A stretch of 64,000 bases of DNA from Paenibacillus xylanexedens (GCF_007676705.1 NZ_VEBF01000001.1:496001-560000); one strand, 5' to 3'. Positions 37,166-47,528 are shown, counted from the stretch's first letter. Notes: a model not told the origin generated them from the letters alone. Program-made: numbers and translations.

Positions 37166-40100
37166 TTAGATGCCTGTCCATACATCCTTGGCATAACGAC
37201 CTTGCTGCTGAAGCTGACCCAGCCAATCCTCTGCTTCCTTCGCAGACTTGCCATGAATATCAGTGTATGCATGCTGGAGTGTGGCTTCCACATCGGGTGC
37301 CATCTTGCTGCCATCACCGCAGATATACAGATGCGCACCCTCTTCAAGCAAAGGAATCAGATGACGTGCATCGTCTCTCATCAGATGCTGTACATAACAT
37401 TTCTCCTCCCCGTCTACACGGGAGAAGGCCGTATGAAGCTTCACAAGCCCTTCTTGCTGGGCTGCTTCCAGTTCATTTTTGTACAGATAATCATGTTCAG
37501 GATTCCGGCACCCAAAGTACAGATGCGCTTCACCAAGCTCTTGACCCTGCTGCTTCAATACATGTCTCGCCTGCAAGAAACCTCGGAATGGGGCCACACC
37601 TGTACCCGGACCTACCATGATAACGGGAACCTGTGCATCCTCCGGCAATTGGAACCCGGACTCTGGTGTCCGGGTGAACATGACAATCTCATCGCCCGAC
37701 TTCAGATTGGCCAGATAGTTCGACGCAATACCTTTGTATTCTCCCTGCCCACTCCATGCCGGGGCACGCACAACACTGACCGTAATACTCGCTTGATCAG
37801 GCTGAACACGTGGTGAACTGGAGATCGAATAATATCTGGCTTTCAGTGAAGGCAACAATTCGAGGAACCGCTCGAATGGTAATTCACATGCCTCATATTT
37901 CACCAGATAATCCAGCATGGATATCCGTTTATTCCGCACTTCATCCATATACACGGATTCATCAAGCAGTGCTTCAAGCTCCTTTTTATGCGGTGGACAT
38001 ACTGTGTATGCTGCCATCTCTCTAAGCTGTGCACGAGTTGCTGCTTCTTGAAGCTCAACGCTATGACTAAGCAGGTCATACAGGTTAACTGGTTGATGCA
38101 ATGGTAGATGTGCGGCACTCCGACCGGATGCATCCAGAACCAGATGCTCCGTTCCGGTAAACCCGTATCGACGAAGTACACGCTCTACAAGTTCCGGTGG
38201 ATTCTGTGGCAGAATACCCAGATGATCACCTTCCTTGTAGGTTATGCCTTCAGGCAGTTTGATCTCCAGGTGACGTGTACTGCGTTCACTGCCTGTGTCG
38301 TGAAGCTCTCTGTTCTCCAGTACTTCCGCTACATGTGCATCATACGTATCTGCAAGCGGGGTCACGGCGAGTCCGCTGACGAATTGTACAGATAATGAGC
38401 TGCGTTCGCTATTGGAGCTTGTGTTCAGTTTCAGCCCCATCGTTCGTGCGAGATCCGGCCATAGTTGCTCCGTCCAATCCCCCACCTGTTTCTCGAAATC
38501 TCCGCTGGCATCTGACTCACCCAGCGGCGATAACCGCTCTGCTCCTCTGGAAGATAACTGTTCATCTATTAAACGCGGAATACGCTGATAGGTGCTGGCC
38601 CAGTTGTGGTCACCGCATCCGAGAACAGCGAAACGCACACCTTTGAATTCATTGGCGTCCGCATGTTCAATCCACTCGACGAACATCTTGGCATTACTTG
38701 GCGGCTGACCATTATAAGATGCGCTGACAATAATAACGGCACCATCCTTCGGCAGTTTGCCCACGCGATCATCCAGCGCAGCAACCTCACTGCGGAACCC
38801 CTGATATCTGGCGGTATCGGCAATTTCACGCGCAATGCCTTCCGCTGTACCCAGATTGGAACCGTACAGAACTAGCATCGGTGTGTGGTGGGCATTCGCT
38901 GCATCTGGCTCTGTTCTTTTGGCAACTGGAGTCGGTTCTTCGACCGCTACTCCCGGAACCGCCATGACCGGTTGACCCCCACGAGCACGTACGCGAATCG
39001 TAAAGTTATCCGGTTTGAGCGTCAGGGTTTCTTTGACCTTTAACTGATAATCCGCATGATCTATGAAGTCAAAATGCTTGAGCACCATGCCCAGCACCAG
39101 CGTTGCTTCCTGAAGTGCAAATTGCTGACCAATACATGCCCGTTGACCGTTACCGAAAGGCTTGTAGGCATCATGCGGCACTTTGCTCGGGTCTTCGAAG
39201 CGTTCCGGTCGGAATGCTTCCACATCATCTCCCCACGCTGTACGGTCCCGATGAAGCTTGGGAATAAGTACACTGACGCTGTCACCTTTTTGCAAAGGAT
39301 ATTGACCCGAAAGTACCGTATCTTCCTTGGCATACAGAGAAAAGGCCGGAGCTGTAGGCCATAACCGTAGTGCTTCGTTTAAAACCATGCGAACGTACTT
39401 CAGATTGCGGACCTGATTGTACGTTGGAACCGGATCTTTCAGAACCTGATCCACTTCAGCTTGGGCTTTAGCCAGTGTATCGGGATTCTTCATCAGATAA
39501 TAGATGGCGAAGGATAACAGACCACTTGTGGTCTCATGTCCTGCAATCAGGAATGTAATAATCTGATAGCGGATGTTCTCATCATCCAGTGTTTCTCCTG
39601 TCTCCGGGTCCTTGCCGCTGAGCATGTGGGACAACAGATCGTCTGCCCCTTCCTGCGGTTTCTCTTTGCGCTCGGCAATGATGTGATCCACCAACGAGAA
39701 CATCGAACGGATATCTTGTTCAAACTGTTTCTTTTTGGTGATCATCAGCTTGTCTTGCAGACGGAGTCGCTGCAATGAACTCATGGATTCATCCAACGCA
39801 CGAACCATACTCGTAATGAATGGATGTGGTTCTTCCCGGTAGAAGCTGTTAAACCGGTAGTTGAACCCACACAGGCCAATCGTGTCGAGCGTAAGACGTG
39901 TCATATCATCCGGAACGTTAACTGTCTCATCCGGGTTCAATCGTGACCATTTCTGCACCAGCTGTACAGCCAGGTCAATCATTTTGTTGTGGTATCCCTG
40001 CATGGCACGTTGACTGAAACTTGGCAGCAGTACATTATGCGCTTTTTTCCAATTCGGCTCATCGGTCCAACTCGTAAATAGTCCATCTCCTGCAAATGCA

Positions 40101-40339
40101 CGAACCTTCGCAAGGGGTGCCCACACACGTTTGTCGAATTTGGATTCATCCGTTACCTCGGCAACCAGTTCGTGACCCGAAATATACAATTCACTTCGCC
40201 CAGGGTACTCCATTCGAAAGATCGGTCCATATTCCTCAGCCAGTTTCACCAAGGATTGCACCGGCTCTTCAAAGTTCAATTGCGGCAAATTGCCCAGTGG
40301 GCCAAATGTTTTCGGTTGAGGCACTGAAATTGGTGGCAT
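37166..40339 (-). CDS. Bifunctional cytochrome P450/NADPH-P450 reductase (CYP102 type)
   Basis: 1057-residue self-sufficient fatty-acid hydroxylase like P450 BM3 or B. subtilis CypD/CypB. The heme domain (1-460) has AGHETTSG (Thr270), ExxR in NEALRLWP and [10 protein letters not shown] (heme Cys402). R48, Y52 and F88 align with BM3 R47, Y51 and F87, so fatty acids are the likely substrates. A FMN flavodoxin domain starts at [15 protein letters not shown], followed by FAD and NADPH domains ([23 protein letters not shown]). ATG 40339 follows AAGGAGTGA. No TetR repressor gene (Bm3R1/FatR type) is adjacent. Confidence 0.96.
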   Translation of the reverse strand: MPPISVPQPKTFGPLGNLPQLNFEEPVQSLVKLAEEYGPIFRMEYPGRSELYISGHELVAEVTDESKFDKRVWAPLAKVRAFAGDGLFTSWTDEPNWKKAHNVLLPSFSQRAMQGYHNKMIDLAVQLVQKWSRLNPDETVNVPDDMTRLTLDTIGLCGFNYRFNSFYREEPHPFITSMVRALDESMSSLQRLRLQDKLMITKKKQFEQDIRSMFSLVDHIIAERKEKPQEGADDLLSHMLSGKDPETGETLDDENIRYQIITFLIAGHETTSGLLSFAIYYLMKNPDTLAKAQAEVDQVLKDPVPTYNQVRNLKYVRMVLNEALRLWPTAPAFSLYAKEDTVLSGQYPLQKGDSVSVLIPKLHRDRTAWGDDVEAFRPERFEDPSKVPHDAYKPFGNGQRACIGQQFALQEATLVLGMVLKHFDFIDHADYQLKVKETLTLKPDNFTIRVRARGGQPVMAVPGVAVEEPTPVAKRTEPDAANAHHTPMLVLYGSNLGTAEGIAREIADTARYQGFRSEVAALDDRVGKLPKDGAVIIVSASYNGQPPSNAKMFVEWIEHADANEFKGVRFAVLGCGDHNWASTYQRIPRLIDEQLSSRGAERLSPLGESDASGDFEKQVGDWTEQLWPDLARTMGLKLNTSSNSERSSLSVQFVSGLAVTPLADTYDAHVAEVLENRELHDTGSERSTRHLEIKLPEGITYKEGDHLGILPQNPPELVERVLRRYGFTGTEHLVLDASGRSAAHLPLHQPVNLYDLLSHSVELQEAATRAQLREMAAYTVCPPHKKELEALLDESVYMDEVRNKRISMLDYLVKYEACELPFERFLELLPSLKARYYSISSSPRVQPDQASITVSVVRAPAWSGQGEYKGIASNYLANLKSGDEIVMFTRTPESGFQLPEDAQVPVIMVGPGTGVAPFRGFLQARHVLKQQGQELGEAHLYFGCRNPEHDYLYKNELEAAQQEGLVKLHTAFSRVDGEEKCYVQHLMRDDARHLIPLLEEGAHLYICGDGSKMAPDVEATLQHAYTDIHGKSAKEAEDWLGQLQQQGRYAKDVWTGI

Positions 40340-40502
40340 GACGCTCACTCCTTCTTTCCAAGTTAAGAGTTCTACAACTAAAAAATAATGACTTGATTTA
40401 CAGACTCGATTACACATACTCTTCAGATCAACAGATTCAAGTTATTTTTTGCACATTTTCACATTTCATCCAGATAACCATAAAATCCACAAAAGAACTA
40501 AC

Positions 40503-40525
40503 TGACCGAAATGGTATATTGGTCA
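40503..40525. promoter_or_regulatory. Inverted repeat upstream of the P450 gene, candidate operator
   Basis: TGACC (40503-40507) and GGTCA (40521-40525) flank an AT-rich 13-bp core. They lie about 165 bp before the P450 start in an otherwise featureless AT-rich gap of 300 bases. Confidence 0.35.
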
Positions 40526-40639
40526 TTTTAGATTAAAAAAAATGGATGACCTCGTTATCTTCTTTTACCCTAACATTTCCAGTTCCAATCTTCAACAGTC
40601 CCAAAGTCATAGGACTTCAGGACAGTAATTGCAGCATAC

Positions 40640-41194
40640 TTAGGAATTCTTCAACAGATTGTGAATAGCTGACTCCATCTCTAATGGAGCAACTGTCGTT
40701 TCATAACGGCCATGGACGTCCCCACTGCGGTCGATCAGGAATTTGGTGAAATTCCATTTGATCCCGTCTCCTTGGTACAATTCTGGATGCTTCTCCTTCA
40801 CAAAGGTGTCCATCCACTGTCCTTCCTTCGTGTTCAGATCATAACCTTCAAACGGCGCTTCTTCAATCAGATAACGGAACAACGGATGCATCGACTGCCC
40901 AACGACCTCAACCTTCTCCAGGATCGGAAAGGATATCTGAAAATGTTTCCTGCAATACTCGACTATTTCATTGCTACTGCCTGGTTCTTTGTCGTTAAAC
41001 TGGTTGCAAGGAAAGGCCAGAATCTCCAGCCCCTGCTCACCATATTTCTCATACATCTGCTGAAGTTCATTGAATTGGCGGGAGTAGCTACACTGACTTG
41101 CTGTATTCACAATAAGCAGGACTTTCCCTTTTAAAGCTGAAAAATCACCCTTGTGTCCATCCATGAATGGAACCTGATATGAAAATCTACTCAT
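40640..41194 (-). CDS. Glutathione peroxidase family protein (thiol peroxidase)
   Basis: 184 residues. The peroxidatic Cys is in NTASQCSYSRQF near residue 35, aligned to the Sec/Cys of GPx. The conserved ILAFPCNQF and WNFTKFLIDRSGDVHGRY blocks follow, the latter holding the catalytic Trp-Asn. As a Cys form in a Firmicute it probably uses thioredoxin or bacillithiol. AAAAGGAGG precedes the ATG at 41194; the longer frame to 41227 has none. Confidence 0.92.
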   Translation of the reverse strand: MSRFSYQVPFMDGHKGDFSALKGKVLLIVNTASQCSYSRQFNELQQMYEKYGEQGLEILAFPCNQFNDKEPGSSNEIVEYCRKHFQISFPILEKVEVVGQSMHPLFRYLIEEAPFEGYDLNTKEGQWMDTFVKEKHPELYQGDGIKWNFTKFLIDRSGDVHGRYETTVAPLEMESAIHNLLKNS

Positions 41195-41332
41195 CGTAAA
41201 GCCTCCTTTTTTTTCATTCGTAATCACATATGAATTCTCTGATGAGATGGATTATACACCGTTATCATTGATAGGTGAAATATATAATAAATATTAATTT
41301 AATAACTTTAACCTATAATAGACAAACAAAAA

Positions 41333-41371
41333 AACTGCCCTTAGCAGCCAAAAGCGGCTTCTCGGACAGTT
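41333..41371 (-). terminator. Terminator of lutABC
   Basis: On the minus strand AACTGTCC pairs with GGGCAGTT (one mismatch) with an inner AGCCGC/GGCTGCT pairing; seven T follow. Confidence 0.85.
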
Positions 41372-41408
41372 CTCAGAATCAGGTTTTGTAATCACACATA
41401 ACACACAT

Positions 41409-42134
41409 CTAACCCATAATCAGACCATATACAATGCCTGGTCCGTGTACACCAATGGTTAAATCATTTTCAATATCAGAAGAGCGGCTTGGCCCTGAAA
41501 TAAAGTGGATGCCTGCCGGAAGATTCTCTCTACCCGCTTCGTCAAATCGATCCAGCGTCTCACCCAGTCTGGTGTACAGTCGGTCCAATGGAATAATGAT
41601 GATGAGTACCGTAGGCAGTAGACTAACTGACCGTCCCTTTTCTGGTGAAGAAAGTACAGTGACGGATCCAGTGTATGCTGTAGCGTAATCCGCCATGACC
41701 ACACCGATATCAGCCTCGGCTGCACGCGCCTTCCAGTTCTCATCTGCTTGACTATTCCAGACTGAGATCTGTACATCCGGAAGCTGCTCTTCCAAACCGA
41801 GATCCTTTAGCGCCTGTTCATTTTGGCGAATGATATATTTGGCACTCAACTCATGAGATTTGTTGGCAATAAATCGGGACACTTCTTCCATGTTCTGAAC
41901 CCGGGCAATGTGGGCGCCTACACTCACAAAGTTATCGGTAAATGCTTGAAAACGTTTCTCTTCATCCCATTCCAGTTCAGTCCAAAAGTCGGGTGCTCCC
42001 CGAAAGGGTTGGGTCGGCGCATGTCGTTGCCTTGGTCTTCTCAATTTCGAAGCAATATCATTCATGAACTGCTCCTGTTTCTCAATGGATTTCCTCTCCA
42101 ATTCCGCAAGCCATTGCTGATGTTCAGTGACCAT
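41409..42134 (-). CDS. lutC: Lactate utilization protein LutC
   Basis: 241-residue LUD-domain protein, third subunit of the L-lactate dehydrogenase complex LutABC. Seen: FRGAPDFWTELEWDEEKR, DIGVVMADYATAYTGSVTVLSS and the C-terminal FISGPSRSSDIENDLTIGVHGP, which is the family signature. Start 42134 has GGGGGAT upstream and overlaps the lutB end by 11 bp, so translation is coupled. It is the last gene before a strong terminator. Confidence 0.94.
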   Translation of the reverse strand: MVTEHQQWLAELERKSIEKQEQFMNDIASKLRRPRQRHAPTQPFRGAPDFWTELEWDEEKRFQAFTDNFVSVGAHIARVQNMEEVSRFIANKSHELSAKYIIRQNEQALKDLGLEEQLPDVQISVWNSQADENWKARAAEADIGVVMADYATAYTGSVTVLSSPEKGRSVSLLPTVLIIIIPLDRLYTRLGETLDRFDEAGRENLPAGIHFISGPSRSSDIENDLTIGVHGPGIVYGLIMG

Positions 42135-43641
42135 GCTTATCCCCCGTTTCCTCTCGTTCACGAATAATCTGCTCCATGCGGTTGCGGACGGAAGAATCCA
42201 TGGCTTGATGCTCTTGGTTCAATTCCTGATCCAGCTTGTTCCATTGCTGCCGGAAGGATTTCTTGGCGAGACTTGGGGCAACCCGATAATTGTTCCAGCC
42301 TTTAAGTGGACCCAGCTTGAGTGAAATGCCATTGTTGCGTACAACTGCCTTCTGCCCGATCTGTCCCAGACGTATGGCTGCACTGAAGCGTTTGGAGTTG
42401 GAAACAACGGCGGCGAAACCCTTCATGCCCATACTTTCCATTTTGTTTCCATGGCCGTCTTCCACTTTACGCCTGCGTAAATAAACAAGCATATCATGCA
42501 GTGGAATTTTAACAGGACATGCTTCATAACAGGCTCCACACAGACTCGAAGCACCCGCAATGTCATTCCATTCATCAATGTTGCCATTGAGTGCAGGCGT
42601 CAGTACCGCACCAATGGGACCACTGTATGTCCCGCCGTAGGCATGACCTCCAATATGACGATATACCGGGCAAGCATTCAGACAGGCACCGCAGCGGATA
42701 CAATTCAGCAATTCTTGGAATTCGGGATCACCGAGCTGTAAGGATCGACCGTTGTCCACGATAATAATGTGCATTTCATCCGGCCCATCTCCATCCGCTG
42801 TGCGGCGAGGACCTGTGATGCCTGACATATACATCGTTAATTTCTGACCAGTTGCGGAGCGCGGCAATAAGGTTGCCATAACCTCCAGATCCGTCCACGA
42901 CGGAATAATCCGCTCCATACCCATGAGTGTAATCTGCGTTTTCGGAACAGTGGATACCATACGGGCATTACCTTCATTTTCGAACAAGACCATAGAACCA
43001 GTCTCTGCAATCGCAAAATTACAACCCGTCATGCCAATATCCGCTTCCAGGAATTTCTCGCGCAGCTTTTTACGTACAAATCCAGCGAGTACTGTTGTAT
43101 CCGGTTCCAGAATCTCGCCTGCTTCCTTCGATAACAGTTCTGCGATCTGGTATCGGTTCTTATGAATCGCTGGAATGACAATATGAGAAGGAGCTTCACC
43201 TGCCAGCTGAATGATATACTCACCCAGATCGGTCTCAATGGCTTCAATGCCTGCCGACTCCAGCACATGATTCAGATGTACTTCCTCCGATACCATTGAT
43301 TTGGATTTCACCACCGTAGAAGCTTGTTTGTGCGCCGCAATATCCAGTGCAATCGCCGCTGCTTCCACCGAGGTATCTGCAAAATGAATATGAACCCCAT
43401 TCGCACGGGCGTTATTTACAAACTCATTCAGATAATAATCAAGATACGCAATGGTATGCAGACGAATCTGACGTCCACGCTCCCGCCATTCATCCCAGTT
43501 TCCATGTTCTTCTGAGGCAGACTTCTTCCCGTTACGCAATCGTTCTGTCGTGAATTTGACCGCTTTACGCAGAAAATCATCATTCAAGGCCAGTCCGGCA
43601 CGTTCTTTGACCGTCGTATCCATTACTCCCGGTTGGCTCAT
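42124..43641 (-). CDS. lutB: Lactate utilization iron-sulfur protein LutB
   Basis: 505 residues. A LUD domain fills the first 300 residues (GMTGCNFAIAETGSMVLFENEGNARM). A ferredoxin domain then follows with two 4Fe-4S motifs: CIRCGACLNACPVY near 317 and CGACYEACPVKIP near 370. It passes electrons from L-lactate oxidation toward LutA. Its ATG overlaps the lutA stop (ATGAG), showing tight coupling. Confidence 0.95.
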   Translation of the reverse strand: MSQPGVMDTTVKERAGLALNDDFLRKAVKFTTERLRNGKKSASEEHGNWDEWRERGRQIRLHTIAYLDYYLNEFVNNARANGVHIHFADTSVEAAAIALDIAAHKQASTVVKSKSMVSEEVHLNHVLESAGIEAIETDLGEYIIQLAGEAPSHIVIPAIHKNRYQIAELLSKEAGEILEPDTTVLAGFVRKKLREKFLEADIGMTGCNFAIAETGSMVLFENEGNARMVSTVPKTQITLMGMERIIPSWTDLEVMATLLPRSATGQKLTMYMSGITGPRRTADGDGPDEMHIIIVDNGRSLQLGDPEFQELLNCIRCGACLNACPVYRHIGGHAYGGTYSGPIGAVLTPALNGNIDEWNDIAGASSLCGACYEACPVKIPLHDMLVYLRRRKVEDGHGNKMESMGMKGFAAVVSNSKRFSAAIRLGQIGQKAVVRNNGISLKLGPLKGWNNYRVAPSLAKKSFRQQWNKLDQELNQEHQAMDSSVRNRMEQIIREREETGDKHGH

Positions 43642-44366
43642 CCTGTTCGCACCCCCTCATACAGTAGTTCCGCCAGATGCATCACACGCACAGGTTCATT
43701 CCGATAACGCAGATTACCTGCGATATTCATCAGACAGGCCATGTCCAGCCCAACCAGTACTTCGGCTTGTGTCTCTTTGACATGATCAACCTTCTCCGTA
43801 ACCATCGCTCCTGAAATATCGGACATTTTGATGGCAAACGTACCCCCGAACCCGCAGCAATCTTCAGCGAATGGAAGTGGAACCAATTCCAGTCCCTTTA
43901 CCTGAGAGAGCAGCGCCATCGGCTCATCCTTCACACCAAGCAGACGGCTGCCATGGCAGGATGGATGATAGGTTACTTTGTGTGGAAAATGTGCGCCCAG
44001 ATCGGTAATCCCGAGTACCTGAACGAGGAATTGAGTGAATTCATAGGCTTTGGCTTCCAGTCGTTTTGCCTTCTCCAACCATACCGGTTCATCTGCGAAC
44101 AGTTCGGGATAATGATGAATCATATACGTACACGATCCCGAAGGACAGACCACAAAATCACTGTCGTCGAACGCTTCCAGAATCGTCTTGGCTGCTACCC
44201 GAGTCTCATCCCAGTACCCGCTATTGTAGGAAGGCTGACCGCAGCAGGTCTGAACCCGCGGGAAATCCAGCCGAACGCCATGAGCGGCGAGCAATCTGAC
44301 CATGGCCTCCCCAACTCGGGGATAGATGGCATCGCTGAGGCAGGTAATGAATAAGGAGACCTTCAT
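43638..44366 (-). CDS. lutA: Lactate utilization protein LutA (CCG-domain Fe-S protein)
   Basis: 242 residues with two cysteine-rich CCG domains: TCCGQPSYNSGYWD near residue 42 and EDCCGFGGTFAIK near 175, each contributing to a heterodisulfide-reductase-like cluster. It begins the lutABC operon. The start lies 88 bp after the DeoR gene with no visible terminator between them, so readthrough from rhaB-deoR is possible. Confidence 0.95.
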   Translation of the reverse strand: MKVSLFITCLSDAIYPRVGEAMVRLLAAHGVRLDFPRVQTCCGQPSYNSGYWDETRVAAKTILEAFDDSDFVVCPSGSCTYMIHHYPELFADEPVWLEKAKRLEAKAYEFTQFLVQVLGITDLGAHFPHKVTYHPSCHGSRLLGVKDEPMALLSQVKGLELVPLPFAEDCCGFGGTFAIKMSDISGAMVTEKVDHVKETQAEVLVGLDMACLMNIAGNLRYRNEPVRVMHLAELLYEGVRTG

Positions 44367-44454
44367 AATTACACGCTCCTATTAACTGTTTAGTAGATGA
44401 ATTGAATAAAGAATATTTGATTTAGTTCAATTTATATAGATAAAATATAAAAGA

Positions 44455-45216
44455 TTAAACCGTGATGATCCCTATGTCGTATCCGCTCAAACGGTCTGCC
44501 TGTTCAGCCTCCAATGGCTGATCGGTAACGATTGTATGGACCGCATTTAACTCGGATACCCTGGCAAAGGCACGAACACCAAATTTACTGGCATCTGCAA
44601 GTAAGATGACCTGATCGGCTATGCCAACCATCTTCTGCTTCAGCCTTGCTTGGAGTTCATTGGATTCACTGATTCCGCCGCCTTCGAGATGTACACCTTT
44701 ACAAGACAAGAACAATTTATCCACATGATACGTCTCCAGCGAACGCTCCGCGAGCGGCCCGACAAAAGACAACGAGCGAGATGCCAGTTGGCCCCCTGTT
44801 GAGATGACCTCAATCTTGTCACGGCTGCTGAGTTCCGTAGCTACTTGAATGGAATTGGTTAATACCGTCAGCGGAAAATCCGGCATGTTCGCTGCCATAT
44901 AGCCTGCTGTTGTGCTCGCATCCAACAGAATGCGATCACCCGGATTAATCATCGCCAGAGCCGCTTGTGCAATCCTTTTCTTCTCTTCCGCATGGGTTGT
45001 CTCCCTGATCCGGTAAGGGATCTCCGGCTGATCTTCCTTCACACTCACTGCACCACCGTGAGAACGACGCAGTCGTCCTGCCTGTTCCAGCCGATCCAGA
45101 TCCCGCCTGATGGTTTCCTCCGTCACCCGGCAGCGTTCACTAAGCTCGGATACACGCATACTACCTTTTACATTCACCATCTCCACAATCCGGTCATACC
45201 GCTCGGCTGCCAGCAT
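44455..45216 (-). CDS. DeoR family regulator (probable RhaR of rhamnose genes)
   Basis: 253 residues: N-terminal DeoR HTH (GSMRVSELSERCRVTEETIRRDLDRL) and a C-terminal sugar-phosphate sensor domain (DRILLDASTTAGYMA, LTNSIQVATEL, VDKLFLSCKGVH, ILLADASKFG). The ATG at 45216 comes one base after the rhaB stop, with GAGGTG 6 bases upstream inside the rhaB end. The link to rhaB suggests that rhamnulose 1-phosphate or a relative is the effector. A close paralogue lies at 55271. Confidence 0.9.
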   Translation of the reverse strand: MLAAERYDRIVEMVNVKGSMRVSELSERCRVTEETIRRDLDRLEQAGRLRRSHGGAVSVKEDQPEIPYRIRETTHAEEKKRIAQAALAMINPGDRILLDASTTAGYMAANMPDFPLTVLTNSIQVATELSSRDKIEVISTGGQLASRSLSFVGPLAERSLETYHVDKLFLSCKGVHLEGGGISESNELQARLKQKMVGIADQVILLADASKFGVRAFARVSELNAVHTIVTDQPLEAEQADRLSGYDIGIITV

Positions 45217-45217
45217 G

Positions 45218-46711
45218 TTACACCTCACTCCCCGCTTGCGAATTAGCTGAAGCCGTCACACGCAGCAATCTGCCGTAAGCTTCTTCCCAGATTGACCTGT
45301 CCTGCGGCTCATAAGCAGTTACCGGAAATGAATCTCGAATGGCCTTACGTGCCTCCCAGATATCTTTAAAGGCTCCGCTCGCCATCCATTGCACAGCCAT
45401 ATTTCCGATGGCACTTCCCTCTGCCGGACCTGCCCATACCGGCTTGCCAATGGAATTTGCAGTCCACTGACATAACAGGCGGTTCTGGATGCCTCCACCG
45501 ACCATATGCAATCCGTTGAACGTCTGACCCGACAATTGCTCCGTCCATTCCAGAACTCTTCTATACTTCAATGCCAAACTCTCCAGAATTGCCCGGGCAA
45601 TAGCCCCCTGATCTTCTGGTACCACTTGCCCTGTAGCACGACAATACTGCCGTATACGCGTCGTCATATCTCCGGCTGCCATAAACAGTTCATCATCCGG
45701 ATCAAACACACTGGCAAATGGAGGTGCCTGTTCCACCTTTGCCAACAACGCATCGTAGCTAATTCCCTGGCCCTGACGGTCCCACTCCCGCATGCTTTCC
45801 TGCAAAATCCACAGGCCCATAATGTTCTTCAGCAGACGGAATGTTCCGCCCGCCCCGCCTTCATTCGTGAAATTCAAGGCCAGGCTCTCGGCACTAATCG
45901 CAGGATGATCTATCTCCGTACCCATCAGGGACCAGGTTCCACAGCTCAGATAAGCAAAAGAACGTTCCGTTGCAGGAACAGCCACAACGGCTGAACCCGT
46001 ATCATGCTCCGCAACAGCGATCACGGGAATCGGGGACAATCCCAGATCGTTACAGATACTGCTTCGCAATTGTCCAACACGGGTACCTGGCAGCACGGCT
46101 TCACCAAACAGTTTCTCCGAAATACGAATATGCGCCAGCAATTCACTATCCCACTGCCCCGCTGATGGATTGTATAATTGGGTTGTGGTTGCATTGGTGA
46201 ACTCATTCGCCGCTTCCCCTGTCAGGAAATAACGTAGCAAATCCGGAATCATGAGAAAACGCTCTGCTTCATGAAGTAACGGGGAACCACTGCGTTGAAG
46301 CGTCGCCAATTGATACAGGGTATTAAAGCTAAGAAACTGAATCCCTGTACGTTCGAAGATTCGCTGAGAGCTCAGCTCTTGGCGTACCTGATCCATCATG
46401 CCGTTAAACTGTGTATCACGGTAATGATACGGGTTACCCAGCAACTCACCATTACTGCCAAGCAGACCAAAATCAACGCCCCAGGAATCGATCCCCAGGC
46501 TCTCCGGCTGTTCCCCCTGCTGTTTCACAAGGGTAAGCCCTTGCAACAATTCATGATGCAATCGCAGAATATCCCAGTGCATCCGCTCGCCAACCTTCAC
46601 TGGTTCATTTTTGAACCGGTGAATTTCGCTCGTTTCGATCCCTCGATCATTCAGATGTCCCAGTAGCGCTCTCCCGCTCCCAGCGCCCAAATCATAAGCC
46701 AGCACACTCAC
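45218..46711 (-). CDS. rhaB: Rhamnulokinase
   Basis: Phosphorylates L-rhamnulose to L-rhamnulose 1-phosphate. 497 residues of the FGGY kinase fold: LAYDLGAGSGRALLG (phosphate 1 loop), LGIDSWGVDFGLL, VAEHDTGSAVVAVPA, SCGTWSLMGTE, and HMVGGGIQNRLLCQWTANSI near the C-terminus. The SWGVDFGL motif is typical of RhaB. It is the first gene of a unit with deoR and perhaps lutABC. rhaA (isomerase) and rhaD (aldolase) are not in the window. Confidence 0.94.
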   Translation of the reverse strand: MSVLAYDLGAGSGRALLGHLNDRGIETSEIHRFKNEPVKVGERMHWDILRLHHELLQGLTLVKQQGEQPESLGIDSWGVDFGLLGSNGELLGNPYHYRDTQFNGMMDQVRQELSSQRIFERTGIQFLSFNTLYQLATLQRSGSPLLHEAERFLMIPDLLRYFLTGEAANEFTNATTTQLYNPSAGQWDSELLAHIRISEKLFGEAVLPGTRVGQLRSSICNDLGLSPIPVIAVAEHDTGSAVVAVPATERSFAYLSCGTWSLMGTEIDHPAISAESLALNFTNEGGAGGTFRLLKNIMGLWILQESMREWDRQGQGISYDALLAKVEQAPPFASVFDPDDELFMAAGDMTTRIRQYCRATGQVVPEDQGAIARAILESLALKYRRVLEWTEQLSGQTFNGLHMVGGGIQNRLLCQWTANSIGKPVWAGPAEGSAIGNMAVQWMASGAFKDIWEARKAIRDSFPVTAYEPQDRSIWEEAYGRLLRVTASANSQAGSEV

Positions 46712-46800
46712 CGCGCTTCACCAACCTTTCGAACCAATCCTATTTTCCAAACGGTAGCTCTTGATTCAGTCCGCAACCCTGCACTTTATTCTGTATTTAT

Positions 46801-46870
46801 TGTTTGTTTGTTTTTGTTTAATACTGTTTAACTTTATTTTACGAGTATATCACCATTGTAAGCGTTTGAA
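46801..46870 (-). promoter_or_regulatory. rhaB upstream region: AAACA repeats and a cre-like site
   Basis: 46801-46832 holds several AAACA units on the minus strand, a pattern typical of DeoR operators. TGTAAGCGTTTGAA at 46857-46870 resembles the CcpA cre consensus (TGWAARCGYTWWCW) with the last C position changed. It suggests catabolite control of the rha unit. Confidence 0.45.
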
Positions 46871-46903
46871 TACCCTCCGATTTTTCTTTCTTTTCTGCAT
46901 ACC

Positions 46904-46937
46904 AAAAACGACTCTCTCCCACTTGGGAGGAGCCGCA
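46904..46937 (-). terminator. Terminator of the DUF2500 gene
   Basis: CTCcTCCC pairs with GGGAgaGAG on the minus strand, followed by CGTTTTTGG. Confidence 0.7.
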
Positions 46938-46946
46938 GTTCTTTTT

Positions 46947-47462
46947 TTACGTATAAAACTGGCCTTTGCTTACCCCCGACTGGGGCTGTACATCTCTCTC
47001 AAAATGCTTGAAGCGTGTCCCCTGATACGTCAGCATCCCTCGATCATTTTCCACCAGCATGCCATAATGGTTTCCGCCAACAATTAGTTCAATGCGCTCC
47101 CCATTGTCGAATTCAAATGTAGCATAATATCGGGTAGTCGCACTGCTATCGCCGCTTCCGCCTGAGACTTCCGTTCGTTTGGCCACCACCGTTGAGTGCA
47201 GGGTTAACAAGGCCGCCGCGTTATTTGATGACCACGTGCGTACCCCTGAAATAATAACAAAAACAATAACTCCCGCAATGATGAGAAATATGCCGCCAAT
47301 GAAAATCGAAGCAAATGCATTCATTGTAGCAAACTCATTGAATCTCGAAAAAAAACCACCCTGATTGCCTTCAAAACCTGGTACTCCATTCATGTCGTCA
47401 AACACACCAAAGCCGTCTACGCTTAATCGGCCCATCGATGAGGACACGCTCGTTAACGCCAT
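46947..47462 (-). CDS. DUF2500 domain-containing membrane protein
   Basis: 171 residues. A Gly/Phe-rich N-terminus, one membrane helix at about 52-74 (ASIFIGGIFLIIAGVIVFVI), then a beta-rich extracytoplasmic domain (VVAKRTEVSGG, TRYYATFEFDNGERIELIVGG, LTYQGTRFKHFER), the DUF2500 signature. Function unknown. ATG at 47462 is preceded by AAAGGAA about 11 bases away, so the start is a little uncertain. Confidence 0.85.
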   Translation of the reverse strand: MALTSVSSSMGRLSVDGFGVFDDMNGVPGFEGNQGGFFSRFNEFATMNAFASIFIGGIFLIIAGVIVFVIISGVRTWSSNNAAALLTLHSTVVAKRTEVSGGSGDSSATTRYYATFEFDNGERIELIVGGNHYGMLVENDRGMLTYQGTRFKHFERDVQPQSGVSKGQFYT

Positions 47463-47495
47463 TCATCATCGTTCCTTTCCCCTTGCAAAAATAAG

Positions 47496-47528
47496 ATGCA
47501 CCGCCCCCACGCAAGGAAGGCGGTGCAT
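47496..47528 (-). terminator. Terminator of pepF
   Basis: ATGCACCGCC pairs perfectly with GGCGGTGCAT; on the minus strand CTTATTTTTGC follows. It also overlaps the region ahead of the DUF2500 gene. Confidence 0.8.

Noticed and set aside
40640..41194. Selenocysteine in the glutathione peroxidase
   Set aside because: The peroxidatic position is an ordinary Cys codon and there is no in-frame TGA.
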